Positions 32,269 through 40,226 of a DNA stretch of 64,000 nucleotides are shown here, one piece after another (the first letter of the stretch is position 1; each line of letters opens with the position of its first letter). Source of the DNA: Myxococcus stipitatus. GTDB lineage: Bacteria > Myxococcota > Myxococcia > Myxococcales > Myxococcaceae. A program made the translations under genes and the position numbers. Location: contig NZ_CP147913.1 in assembly GCF_037414475.1 (NCBI RefSeq), positions 4,402,001-4,466,000 on the forward strand, read 5' to 3'. The notes under the pieces were generated by a model, which was not told where the DNA came from, ran no database searches, and saw only the letters and a list, made by a program, of their open reading frames with translations.

Positions 32269-33978
32269 TCACCCCTCTCCTTCACGAAGCAGCGACTCGG
32301 GAATGTCCACGTGGCGGGAGCGGAGCCACTCGCCCAGCGCCTTGCCCTGCGGGTCGAAACGCGTCGAGGACGACACGCCCTCGCCCAGAATCCCGTCGAC
32401 CACGAAGTTGAGTCCCCGGAGCAGGGGGAAGACATGGCGCTCCACGGGGAAGGTGGCGGCCTCGGGCAGCAGCTCGCGCAACTTCTCCACGGTGAGGAAG
32501 TGCGCCAGCCATCGCCAGGCTTCGTCCGTGCGTGCCCACACGCCGATGTTGGCCGTGCCACCCTTGTCGCCGCTGCGGGCCGCGACGATGTGGCCCAGGG
32601 GAACCCTGCGCGTGGGTCCGGAGGGCAGCGGCGCAGGGAGCGCGGGAGGCTCCACGGGGGCCAGTGCCTGGGATTGTTCGGGAGGAGTGACGACGGTGCG
32701 CGCGCCATCCGGGAGGACGGCGAGGTGTTCCACGCGCTTCGCGTCGACGTAGGCGGGGGTGTAGACGCCGTACGGTGCACCATCGGAGGGCGGGGCCGTC
32801 ATCGTGAAGCCGGGGTAGCTGCCCAGCGCCAGCTCGACGGCGGCGCCGCTGAAGGCGCGGCCCACGAGCTTCGCGTCGGAGTCCTTCACCACCACGCGCA
32901 GGAAGGCCGCGGCCTGCTCCTCCGTGGCGGCGTCCTCGCGGTCCGTGCGCACGAGCGTCCAGTGTGCTTCCTTCGGCTTGCGCGTGAGCGCGGCCTCCAT
33001 CTGCTCGCGGATGAGGCGCGCCTTCTCCTCGATGTCGAGCCCCACCAGGATGAAGGTCGCCTCGTTCTTGTGGCCACCGAGGTGGTTGAGACAGACCTTC
33101 ACGGTCGGCGGAGGCGGCTCGCCTCGTACGCCGGTGATTCGCACACGGTCCTTGCCGTCGGGTGCGAGGGTGATGGAGTCGAAGCGCGCCGTGGCATCCG
33201 GCCCCGCGTACCGGGCTCCGGTGATTTCGTAGAGGAGCTGCGCGAGCACCGTGTCCACCGTCACGGCGCCACCGGTGCCCTCGTGCTTGGAGATGACGGA
33301 CGAGCCATCCGAGTACAGCTCCGCGAGCGGGAAGCCCGGGCGGCGGACGTCCACTTCCTTGAAGAAGGAGTAGTTGCCACCGGTGGCCTGGGTTCCACAC
33401 TCGAGGATGTGGCCCGCGACCATGGCGCCGGCGAGCTTGTCCCAGTCGTCTTTCTTCCAACCGAAGTGCGCGGCGGCCGGGCCCACCACCAGCGAGGCGT
33501 CCGTCACGCGGCCAGTGACCACGACATCCGCTCCCGCGCGCAGACCCTCGGCGATGCCCCAGCCTCCCAGATATGCGTTCGCGGTCAGCGGTGCGCCGAG
33601 GCCCAGCTCATCGGCTCGGCCGGAGAGGTCATCGCCTTCGACGTGGGCGATGCGGGCCTTGAGGCCCAGTTTGTTGTTCAGCTCTCGCAGCGCGGCGGCG
33701 AGTCCCTCGGGATTCAAGCCACCCGCGTTGACGACGACCTTCACCTTCTTGTCCAGCGCGAGCCCCAGACACTGCTCCATCTGTCGGAGGAACGTCTTGG
33801 CGTACCCGGTGGAGGGGTCCTTCATCCGGTCCCTGCCGAGAATCAACATCGTCAGCTCGGCCAGGTAGTCGCCGGTGAGCACATCCAGCTGGCCCCCTTC
33901 GAGCATCTCCCGGACCGCCGAGAACCGGTCGCCATAGAAGCCCGAGGCATTGCCGATACGGAGAGGAGACTCGCTCAT
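32269..33978 (-). CDS. atuA: AtuA family protein (DUF1446), acyclic terpene utilisation
   Basis: 569 residues from ATG 33978 (MSESPLRIGNASGFYGDRFS). Typical DUF1446 features: the N-terminal RIGNASGFYGDR, VNAGGLNPEGLA, the central VVVTGRVTDASLVVGPA, GTQATGGNYSFFKEVD, and the C-terminal VAARSGDKGGTANIGVWA. In Pseudomonas AtuA is required for citronellol/geraniol growth, though its reaction is not settled. First of the carboxylase operon, overlapping or abutting the next start. It is divergent from a TetR gene, with a perfect palindrome 26 bases upstream of its start. No ribosome site is visible, so the message may be nearly leaderless. Confidence 0.9.
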   Translation of the reverse strand: MSESPLRIGNASGFYGDRFSAVREMLEGGQLDVLTGDYLAELTMLILGRDRMKDPSTGYAKTFLRQMEQCLGLALDKKVKVVVNAGGLNPEGLAAALRELNNKLGLKARIAHVEGDDLSGRADELGLGAPLTANAYLGGWGIAEGLRAGADVVVTGRVTDASLVVGPAAAHFGWKKDDWDKLAGAMVAGHILECGTQATGGNYSFFKEVDVRRPGFPLAELYSDGSSVISKHEGTGGAVTVDTVLAQLLYEITGARYAGPDATARFDSITLAPDGKDRVRITGVRGEPPPPTVKVCLNHLGGHKNEATFILVGLDIEEKARLIREQMEAALTRKPKEAHWTLVRTDREDAATEEQAAAFLRVVVKDSDAKLVGRAFSGAAVELALGSYPGFTMTAPPSDGAPYGVYTPAYVDAKRVEHLAVLPDGARTVVTPPEQSQALAPVEPPALPAPLPSGPTRRVPLGHIVAARSGDKGGTANIGVWARTDEAWRWLAHFLTVEKLRELLPEAATFPVERHVFPLLRGLNFVVDGILGEGVSSSTRFDPQGKALGEWLRSRHVDIPESLLREGEG

Positions 33979-34003
33979 GGAGTCAGTCTGGGAGGCAGGG
34001 TCT

Positions 34004-34029
34004 AAAAAAGCAAGCGCGCTTGCTTTTTT
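34004..34029. promoter_or_regulatory. Perfect 26-bp palindromic operator between atuA and tetR
   Basis: Each half is AAAAAAGCAAGCG, joined head to head with no spacer and no mismatch. It lies 26 bases before the atuA start and just upstream of the TetR start, in the only AT-rich patch of the gap. Such sites between a TetR gene and a divergent target are the classical arrangement, so self-control and control of the carboxylase operon are expected. Confidence 0.85.
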
Positions 34030-34055
34030 CGGGGGTGGCTTTCAAGCTGTTTGTC

Positions 34056-34682
34056 GTGAGTGAGGCACCGGCCGCGACGGGCAGACAGGAGCAGGAGCGC
34101 AGCCGCGTCACGCGTCAGCGTTTGATGGAGGCGGCCATTGGCGCCCTGTCGGAGCTGGGGTGGGCGGGCGCGACGATGACGGTCATCGCCGAGCGGGCGG
34201 GAGTGTCTCGGGGTGCATGTCAGCATCACTTCCCCACGCGGGGTGATTTGGTCGCCGCGGCGGTGGAGTACGTGGGGCATCAGCAGGTGGAGGAGCTGAG
34301 CCGGCGGGCGGCCCGGTTGCCGGCGGACGGGCGGCGGACGGAGAGCATCCTGAACATGCTGGCGGGCATCTACACGCAGCCGATGTTCGCGGCGGCGGCG
34401 CAGCTCTGGGTAGCGGCGAGCGCGGACGCGGAGCTGCGGGCGCAGTTGTTGCCGGTGGAGGCGAAGGTGGGGCGAGAGGTGCATCGGCTCACGGTGACGC
34501 TGTTGGGCGTGGATGACCGGGAGCCGGAGACGCGCGAGCTGGTGCAGGCGACGCTGGACCTCATCCGAGGGTTGGGGTTGGCGAATCTGTTGCGGGACGA
34601 CAGTGCGCGCCGGAAGAAGATTCTTCACCGCTGGGCGCTCACGCTGGAGGACGCGCTGCGTTCCCGGCGAGGGCGGGACTGA
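34056..34682 (+). CDS. TetR family regulator of the atu-like locus
   Basis: 208 residues if GTG 34056 is the start (MSEAPAATGRQEQERSRVTR); GTG 34035 and TTG 34020 are in the same frame, and TTG 34020 lies inside the palindrome. The helix-turn-helix is visible as TVIAERAGVSRGACQHHFPTR, starting near residue 36. The C-terminal half (about 80-205) is a helical ligand-binding domain. It is divergent from atuA across the 26-bp palindrome and followed by the SDR gene 27 bases on. Probably a repressor that responds to an acyl-CoA or terpenoid intermediate, as AtuR does. Confidence 0.88.
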   Translation: MSEAPAATGRQEQERSRVTRQRLMEAAIGALSELGWAGATMTVIAERAGVSRGACQHHFPTRGDLVAAAVEYVGHQQVEELSRRAARLPADGRRTESILNMLAGIYTQPMFAAAAQLWVAASADAELRAQLLPVEAKVGREVHRLTVTLLGVDDREPETRELVQATLDLIRGLGLANLLRDDSARRKKILHRWALTLEDALRSRRGRD

Positions 34683-34709
34683 TGCCGCCAGGCGGCCACA
34701 GGAGACGTC

Positions 34710-35588
34710 ATGGGCTACCGCTCTGTATTCGCACCGGGTTGTTTCAAGGGGCAGAACATCATCGTGACGGGTGGCGGCAGTGGGATTGGCCGCTGCACGG
34801 CGCACGAGCTGGCGTCATTGGGGGCGCACGTCGTCCTGGTGGGGCGCAAGCGGGACAAGTTGGAGGCGGTCGCCGCGGAGCTTCGCGAGGACGGTGGGGA
34901 GTGCTCGCTGGAGGCGGTGGACATCCGCAACGAGGAGGGAGTGAAGGCGACGGTGGGGCGCATCGTCGCGGCGCGTGGGCGGATTCACGGGTTGGTGAAC
35001 AACGCGGGTGGGCAGTTCCCGTCGCCGTTGGCGGATATCTCGAAGAAGGGCTTCGAGGCGGTGGTGGCGACGAACCTGACGGGCGGGTTCCTGATGGCGC
35101 GGGAGGTCTATCTCCAGTCGATGCGTGAGCACGGTGGGTCCATCGTGAACATGCTGGCGGACGCGTGGGGCGGGATGCCGGGGATGGGGCATTCGGGCGC
35201 GGCGCGGATGGGGATGCTCAACCTGACGCAGACGGCGGCGGTGGAGTGGGCGGTGTCGGGGGTGCGGGTGAACGCGGTGGCGCCGGGCTGGGTGATTTCG
35301 AGTGGCCTGGACAGCTACGAGGATGAGGCGGTGAAGGCGCTCATCCCGATGTTGCAGAAGGAAGTGCCGTTGCAGCGGTTGGCCACGGAGGCGGAGGTGA
35401 GCGGGGCCATCGTGTTCCTGCTGTCGGACGTGGCGTCGTTCATCACCGGCGAGTTCATCAAGATTGACGGTGGAGCTTCGTGCAACACGAAGATCTTCCC
35501 GCTGGAGGAGACCTCGGCGTCCAAGCCGTACCAGGGGTTCCACCGCGCGGCGCCCCCGCGCATCCTGGGTGGACCGAGCAAGGAGTGA
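34710..35588 (+). CDS. SDR oxidoreductase, PECR/DECR-like with atypical active site
   Basis: 292 residues from ATG 34710, with GGAGACGTC upstream. The NAD(P) site is clear: IIVTGGGSGIGRCTA, LVGRKRDK and LVNNAGGQFPSP. The usual YxxxK is absent: at its place is HSGAARMGMLNLTQTAAVEW, with Ser for Tyr and Arg for Lys, as in peroxisomal enoyl-CoA reductases (PECR) and dienoyl-CoA reductases, which use other residues. Therefore an acyl-CoA reductase is more likely than an alcohol dehydrogenase. It follows the TetR gene in the same direction and fits the carboxylase locus, perhaps reducing an unsaturated branched acyl-CoA. Confidence 0.88.
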   Translation: MGYRSVFAPGCFKGQNIIVTGGGSGIGRCTAHELASLGAHVVLVGRKRDKLEAVAAELREDGGECSLEAVDIRNEEGVKATVGRIVAARGRIHGLVNNAGGQFPSPLADISKKGFEAVVATNLTGGFLMAREVYLQSMREHGGSIVNMLADAWGGMPGMGHSGAARMGMLNLTQTAAVEWAVSGVRVNAVAPGWVISSGLDSYEDEAVKALIPMLQKEVPLQRLATEAEVSGAIVFLLSDVASFITGEFIKIDGGASCNTKIFPLEETSASKPYQGFHRAAPPRILGGPSKE

Positions 35589-35628
35589 TGCGCGCGCTCA
35601 GCGCGTGACGCCGCTGTCCGTCGGTCGG

Positions 35629-36072
35629 TTACGTTCCAAGCGAATGCGAGAGACTGAGCACACCAACAGACTCATCCCAGAATACTCTGACCCCATTCTC
35701 GAGTTCAATGAACGGCGTCATTCCCAAGCTGGGCTCTATGCGGTGCGGAATGGTGTGTTGCTTTAGCCAATCGAGCACATGCTGGCGCGTGGGATGCTTG
35801 CTCTCGAAGCAGATGCTTTCTTGTTCGGGTCCGCCAAATTCAGCACTGAGCGACACCAGCCCGGTATCGCGCTTGAATGTCAATATCAGGTTCCCGTACT
35901 GAAGAGCAAAATGCTGCTTCCCCTGCTTGGAGTATCCTTCCGGGGGGCCAAGAGCAGTCTCGATTTCGTCTCGTGTACTTCCCCACTCGAACTTTCCAAG
36001 GCGTCCTGTGCTCAGAAGTTCGTAAGCACTAAACTTGTGGCGCGGCGTCCACTGGGCGTCACTCGCGGTCAT
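35629..36072 (-). CDS. Probable immunity protein for the Rhs toxin
   Basis: 147 residues. ATG 36072 overlaps the Rhs stop codon by one base (TGATG), the usual coupling of toxin and immunity genes. Cytoplasmic, no signal peptide. Segments: FSAYELLSTGRLGKFEWGST, LGPPEGYSKQGKQHFALQYG and FDESVGV-like acidic C-terminus (ENGVRVFWDESVGVLS). The 'WGSTRDEIETALGPPEGY' opening recurs in small effector-associated proteins that I recall only vaguely. GC is clearly lower than the genome norm: 33 of 60 bases at 35701-35760. No family recognised with confidence; the role comes from position. Confidence 0.75.
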   Translation of the reverse strand: MTASDAQWTPRHKFSAYELLSTGRLGKFEWGSTRDEIETALGPPEGYSKQGKQHFALQYGNLILTFKRDTGLVSLSAEFGGPEQESICFESKHPTRQHVLDWLKQHTIPHRIEPSLGMTPFIELENGVRVFWDESVGVLSLSHSLGT

Positions 36073-39000
36073 CAGCAGCCACCATTCTTTGGGTTGTCCA
36101 TACGTTGGATGTTTTTGGCGATGAAGTGCGACTCGATAACCTTCCCCCGCGCCAAGTGCCTGTCCTCTCCGGTGAAGCCTGCCAACAAACTTTTGTCTGT
36201 GGCGTTTAGGGCATTCTGGAGGATGTGCTGTCGCCATTCCGGCGTATTGGTGAATCGGTTGCTGGCCGCTGCAATGGCCTTCTCGACTTGCTGAGGTGAG
36301 TACTTCTTGCTGAATGGAGAGCGGAAGAAGATCCCACCTTTGTGATCGGTCTTGATCGACAGCTCAACGCTCTCGGGCGCATAGAAATGCAGCCCCTTCG
36401 TCGCAAAGTCAGGATAAGCTGGTGAATGGACCTGCCAAGTCTTATATCCACCTTCGCTGAGACCAAACGGGTCTATGAACGTGAGCGGGTCTTTTGGGTA
36501 TCCGTAGAGGTCCAAGCCACCCGCCAGCCCAATGGGGTCCCTGCTGATGTACCGGCCCGCGCTCGGGTCGTAGTAGCGGAAGCGGTTGTAATAGAGCCCT
36601 GTCTCCGCGTCTTCGTACTGGCCGGGCCAGCGCCACGGTGCAAACGGCTCTTGTGCTTCTCCGTCCTGACCTCCCACCTTTGCCCGGCCAAGGATGTCCA
36701 GGCGCATCCATCCCACGAGTTCGCCATCCTCGTCGTAGCTCTCGGTGGGGGTGCCCAGATGGTCCGTCGCGAAGGTGCGCAGCATCCCGTCCCTCTCCAC
36801 GGCCACGGGGGCGAACGTGCCCGGCATCCAGTAGTTCGTGGTGGTGTTCCCGAAATCGTCCACCTCGTGGAGGGTGGTGTCGCCATCCCAGATGAAACGC
36901 ATCTCCGTCTCGCTCTCGACCTTCTTGTCGCGGAGCCGGGCAACGCGCTTCTTCGTTCGGCGGGCCAGGGCGTCGTACTCATACGCCGCCCACTTCACGA
37001 GCGGCCCGTCCGTCTCCTCCACTTCCTTCAGCAAGCCCGAGCCGCTCCACGTGAACACGGTGACAACGCCACCCGCTGTGACGCGCTTCACGAGATTGCC
37101 GTCTTCGTCGTGCTCGTAGCGGGTGCCCTCGGCCTCTTCCAGCCGACCGCCAGGGCCGTACTCGCGCGCCATGAAGTTGGGCGTCCGATACACGTTGCCC
37201 ACCGCATCCAGGGCTCGCGTCACAGCGCGACCGTTGTTCTCCGAGCGAACCAGGCGGTTTCTGGCGTCGTGGCCGTAGCGCGTGGTGCCTTGCGTGGAGT
37301 CCCTGAGGGTGCCCAACACATCCTCGCCCTTCCACTCGTACTCCAGGCTCTGGCTGTGTCTCGTGCCCCCTGCGGTGTGCGTCAACGTCCTGCGCTCGGT
37401 GGGCCTGCCCGCCACGTCTCGGTGCCACTCCACACGCACGTTTCCAGGGAGCACGCGAGCTGATTCCATTCCCTCCATGTCGTGCTCGAACCGGAGGATG
37501 GGCGGGGTGTGGCGGTCATCAGAGAGGAGCATCGTCTCGGGCTGGCCCGCCGCATTCAAGAGGACGGACTGCAGCGCCCCTGCCGAGGACTCCATCCAGG
37601 AGCGCTCATCCGAGAGGTAATACTTGGATTGAACGACGTATGGGCCTTGCGTCTCCTTCGTCACTCGGCCGAGGGCGTCTCTTTCAAACTCCACCACGCG
37701 GGACTCGTTCTCGGCCTTCATGACAGCGCCGTCCACGCGGTAGGTGTAGCGGTTGAAAGTCTTGTCCCAGAAGTGCGCCTCCGTCCTTCGGCCCATCACG
37801 TCGTAGGTGAAGGTCGTCTGCCGGTCAGCGGGGCTGGTCACTCGAATGAGCTGCCCCCCGTCGTCGTAGAGGTACTTGCGCCCGGCTCCATCGAAGCCCT
37901 TCTCTTCCTCGACGAGGCCATTCGCCCCGTATTGGAAGGAGTAGGTTTCGCCCGCTTCGTTGATGACTTCCGCGAGCTGGCCCTCCGTGTTGTGTCGGAA
38001 GGTGCGACGTGAGTCGGCCTCTTCTCTCCAGGCCAACCAGTTGAAACCCTCGTATCCATAGCGGACAACCTTGTCGGGCGTGCGCTCCACCAGGACGTTG
38101 CCTTCCCTGTCGTACTCCCACTCCCAGGCGCCTTTCGTGCCGTCGCCCAGAGGACCTTCCACGGCCCGCACCTGGTCCAAGGCGTCATACCGAATGTGCC
38201 GCTCACCCCCTCGTGCGTCCTTCTGGCGCGTGAGGCGGCCCAGCAAGTCATAGGCCCGTTGAATGGTACCGCCCGTGGGCAAGCGGATGGAGGAGAGGTT
38301 CTTGTGCTTGTCGTACTCCAGCTCCACCCGCCGCTCGCCCGAGGACACCACGGCGGACACGGAGCGTTGCTTGTACTCGTAGCGATGCGTGGCGCCGACG
38401 GGGTTCTCCTCTTCCAGCAACCGGCCCCATGCGTTGTACCGCCACGTCCACTTCCCGCCCGACACATCCACTGCTTCCACGGGGAGATTCAGCTCGTTGT
38501 ACTTCACGCTGAGGGTGGAACCATCTGGGTGAATCGTCTGGGTGCGGTTCCCCTTGGCGTCATGCTCGAAGCGGGTGGTGTGGCCGAGCGGGTTGGTCTC
38601 CGCAATCACTCGCAGGTTGTCGTCGTGGGCGTAGAAGGTCTTCCCCCAGCCCATCCTCCACACTTGCGTGACGGCGCCCAATTCGTTGGCGAAATAGACC
38701 GTGTTGCGGCCAACGCTGTTCGTCACCGTGGTGCGGAGCTGCTTCTCGTCGTAGCTGATGCGATGGTCGTAGACGCCGCCCGTGCCCCACGTCCGGATGC
38801 ACTTCGCATACACGCCGGGCCTGTCGTATTTGAAATGGAAGGACAGCCCCTCGCGGTCCGTCTCCTTCTTCAGGAGGTGACTGGGCGCGTACTCGTAGCG
38901 GAAGGAATGGCCCAGCGCGTCCTCCACTTCCGACAGCTCTCCCAGCTCCGAGTAGAAATAGCGGTTGTGGGGCGCGTGGGCGCCAGCCTCCTGCGGATGG

Positions 39001-40226
39001 GGCAGGTGGACGCTGACGAGGTGGCCGTCGTCGTCATGGAGAAAGCGGACAGCACGGCCCACCGAGTCCTTCACCCGCTCCAGGTGGCCCGTCTTCTCGT
39101 CGTAGAAGTAGCGGACCTCCTGGCCCTCCCGATTGAACGTGCGCAGCACCTTGGCTTCGCGGGAGCGCTTCTTGCCCACTCGTACCAACCCGAAGTCATG
39201 GGCCAGGCCGTGGGCGTCCATGACCCTCCAACGGTTGTCGCCCATGCACTTCAGCGTCAGGCGGTGCAACGGCTCGTACAACTCTTGCCCGGGTCCCATG
39301 GCCTGGCGGGGGAAGTCGAAGGTGTCGAACTCCAGCTCCCGCCCGTCCTCGGCGCGGTACACCACCTTGCCCTTCTCCTTCCACACAGCCAGGTTGAAGG
39401 AATGGCTCCAGCCAAAGCCGAGCGGTGAATCCCTGTCCGCCCAGTTGGTGCTGTAGTTTCTCTCGAAGCGAACGGGCAGTGGGCCGGGCAGCTCCCAATC
39501 CGTGGCCTCCGTCACCACGCATCCGCTCGCCACGTCCACGGGGTGTCCGGTGAAGAAGCACACCGTCTTGTGCAGGAGGTTGCGCGCGCGTCTTGGAGCC
39601 AGTCTCCCCACCAGCGCGTGAATCCGGTGGGAAACCCATTTGCTGCGCAGGGCTTTGTTGAAGGCGAATTGCCCCAGGGCATCTCCCCAGTTGGCCACCG
39701 AGGCGCCAGCAATGAGGACCGGTGTTCCGGTGGTCATCGCGATGACGCGGGAGGTGGGCAGGCGCACCGGGAAGCTACAGCTCAACGCCACCTCGCCATT
39801 GCGTACCGGCGAGGCCCCCTCGAAGAAGACGTTATCAGCCCCGTGCAAGAGGAGCGCGTCGCCGGGAGGACGGGTGGGCGGGGTGGGCTTGGGCGGCCCT
39901 TTGCGCAATGGGTTGGGAAGCGTCGGAGCCGGGGCCCAGGCGATGCCGGGCGGGATGATGAAGTGCGGGAGCGTGAAGGTGTTGCTCGTGTTGGTTCCCA
40001 CCACCGTGGCGCGCTTGCCGTTGATGAGGACGGGCCCCTTCGGAGGTGGCCCACCATTCATCGCCAGAATCAGGTCCTTGGCCGCCGTGAAGGCGAGCCC
40101 CGTCACGTCATGCACCATGCCCACGAAGGGGTGAGGCAACAGGACTGGGGCGCCCATGGGCGTCAGCTCCAAGTGGAAGTCCACGCCCACCACCAGGTCC
40201 CACCAGGTGCTGGCTGGCTTGTGCAT
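36072..40226 (-). CDS. Rhs-repeat polymorphic toxin with PAAR-like N-terminus
   Basis: 1384 residues. N-terminus about 1-190 is PAAR-like (PVLINGKRATVVGTNTSNTF, then a second LLLHGADNVFFEGASPVRNG half). A DUF6531 entry follows (FFTGHPVDVASGCVVTEATD, FERNYSTNW), then YD/Rhs repeats (for example YEYDALARRTKKRV) to the core end RYYDPSAGRYISRDPIGLAG and FIDPFGL near residue 1255, where Rhs shells cleave themselves. The last ~128 residues are the variable tip: VHSPAYPDFATKGLHFYAPE, TDHKGGIFFRSPFSKKY, GEDRHLARGKVIESHFIAKN, with no family I can name. Delivered by the VgrG encoded upstream; the adaptor gene lies between them. Confidence 0.92.
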   Translation of the reverse strand: MHKPASTWWDLVVGVDFHLELTPMGAPVLLPHPFVGMVHDVTGLAFTAAKDLILAMNGGPPPKGPVLINGKRATVVGTNTSNTFTLPHFIIPPGIAWAPAPTLPNPLRKGPPKPTPPTRPPGDALLLHGADNVFFEGASPVRNGEVALSCSFPVRLPTSRVIAMTTGTPVLIAGASVANWGDALGQFAFNKALRSKWVSHRIHALVGRLAPRRARNLLHKTVCFFTGHPVDVASGCVVTEATDWELPGPLPVRFERNYSTNWADRDSPLGFGWSHSFNLAVWKEKGKVVYRAEDGRELEFDTFDFPRQAMGPGQELYEPLHRLTLKCMGDNRWRVMDAHGLAHDFGLVRVGKKRSREAKVLRTFNREGQEVRYFYDEKTGHLERVKDSVGRAVRFLHDDDGHLVSVHLPHPQEAGAHAPHNRYFYSELGELSEVEDALGHSFRYEYAPSHLLKKETDREGLSFHFKYDRPGVYAKCIRTWGTGGVYDHRISYDEKQLRTTVTNSVGRNTVYFANELGAVTQVWRMGWGKTFYAHDDNLRVIAETNPLGHTTRFEHDAKGNRTQTIHPDGSTLSVKYNELNLPVEAVDVSGGKWTWRYNAWGRLLEEENPVGATHRYEYKQRSVSAVVSSGERRVELEYDKHKNLSSIRLPTGGTIQRAYDLLGRLTRQKDARGGERHIRYDALDQVRAVEGPLGDGTKGAWEWEYDREGNVLVERTPDKVVRYGYEGFNWLAWREEADSRRTFRHNTEGQLAEVINEAGETYSFQYGANGLVEEEKGFDGAGRKYLYDDGGQLIRVTSPADRQTTFTYDVMGRRTEAHFWDKTFNRYTYRVDGAVMKAENESRVVEFERDALGRVTKETQGPYVVQSKYYLSDERSWMESSAGALQSVLLNAAGQPETMLLSDDRHTPPILRFEHDMEGMESARVLPGNVRVEWHRDVAGRPTERRTLTHTAGGTRHSQSLEYEWKGEDVLGTLRDSTQGTTRYGHDARNRLVRSENNGRAVTRALDAVGNVYRTPNFMAREYGPGGRLEEAEGTRYEHDEDGNLVKRVTAGGVVTVFTWSGSGLLKEVEETDGPLVKWAAYEYDALARRTKKRVARLRDKKVESETEMRFIWDGDTTLHEVDDFGNTTTNYWMPGTFAPVAVERDGMLRTFATDHLGTPTESYDEDGELVGWMRLDILGRAKVGGQDGEAQEPFAPWRWPGQYEDAETGLYYNRFRYYDPSAGRYISRDPIGLAGGLDLYGYPKDPLTFIDPFGLSEGGYKTWQVHSPAYPDFATKGLHFYAPESVELSIKTDHKGGIFFRSPFSKKYSPQQVEKAIAAASNRFTNTPEWRQHILQNALNATDKSLLAGFTGEDRHLARGKVIESHFIAKNIQRMDNPKNGGC

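Noticed and set aside
30647-35588. Leucine (liu) degradation locus
   Set aside because: AtuA (DUF1446) and absence of isovaleryl-CoA dehydrogenase, HMG-CoA lyase and enoyl-CoA hydratase favour an atu-like locus, although the carboxylase is of the same family.
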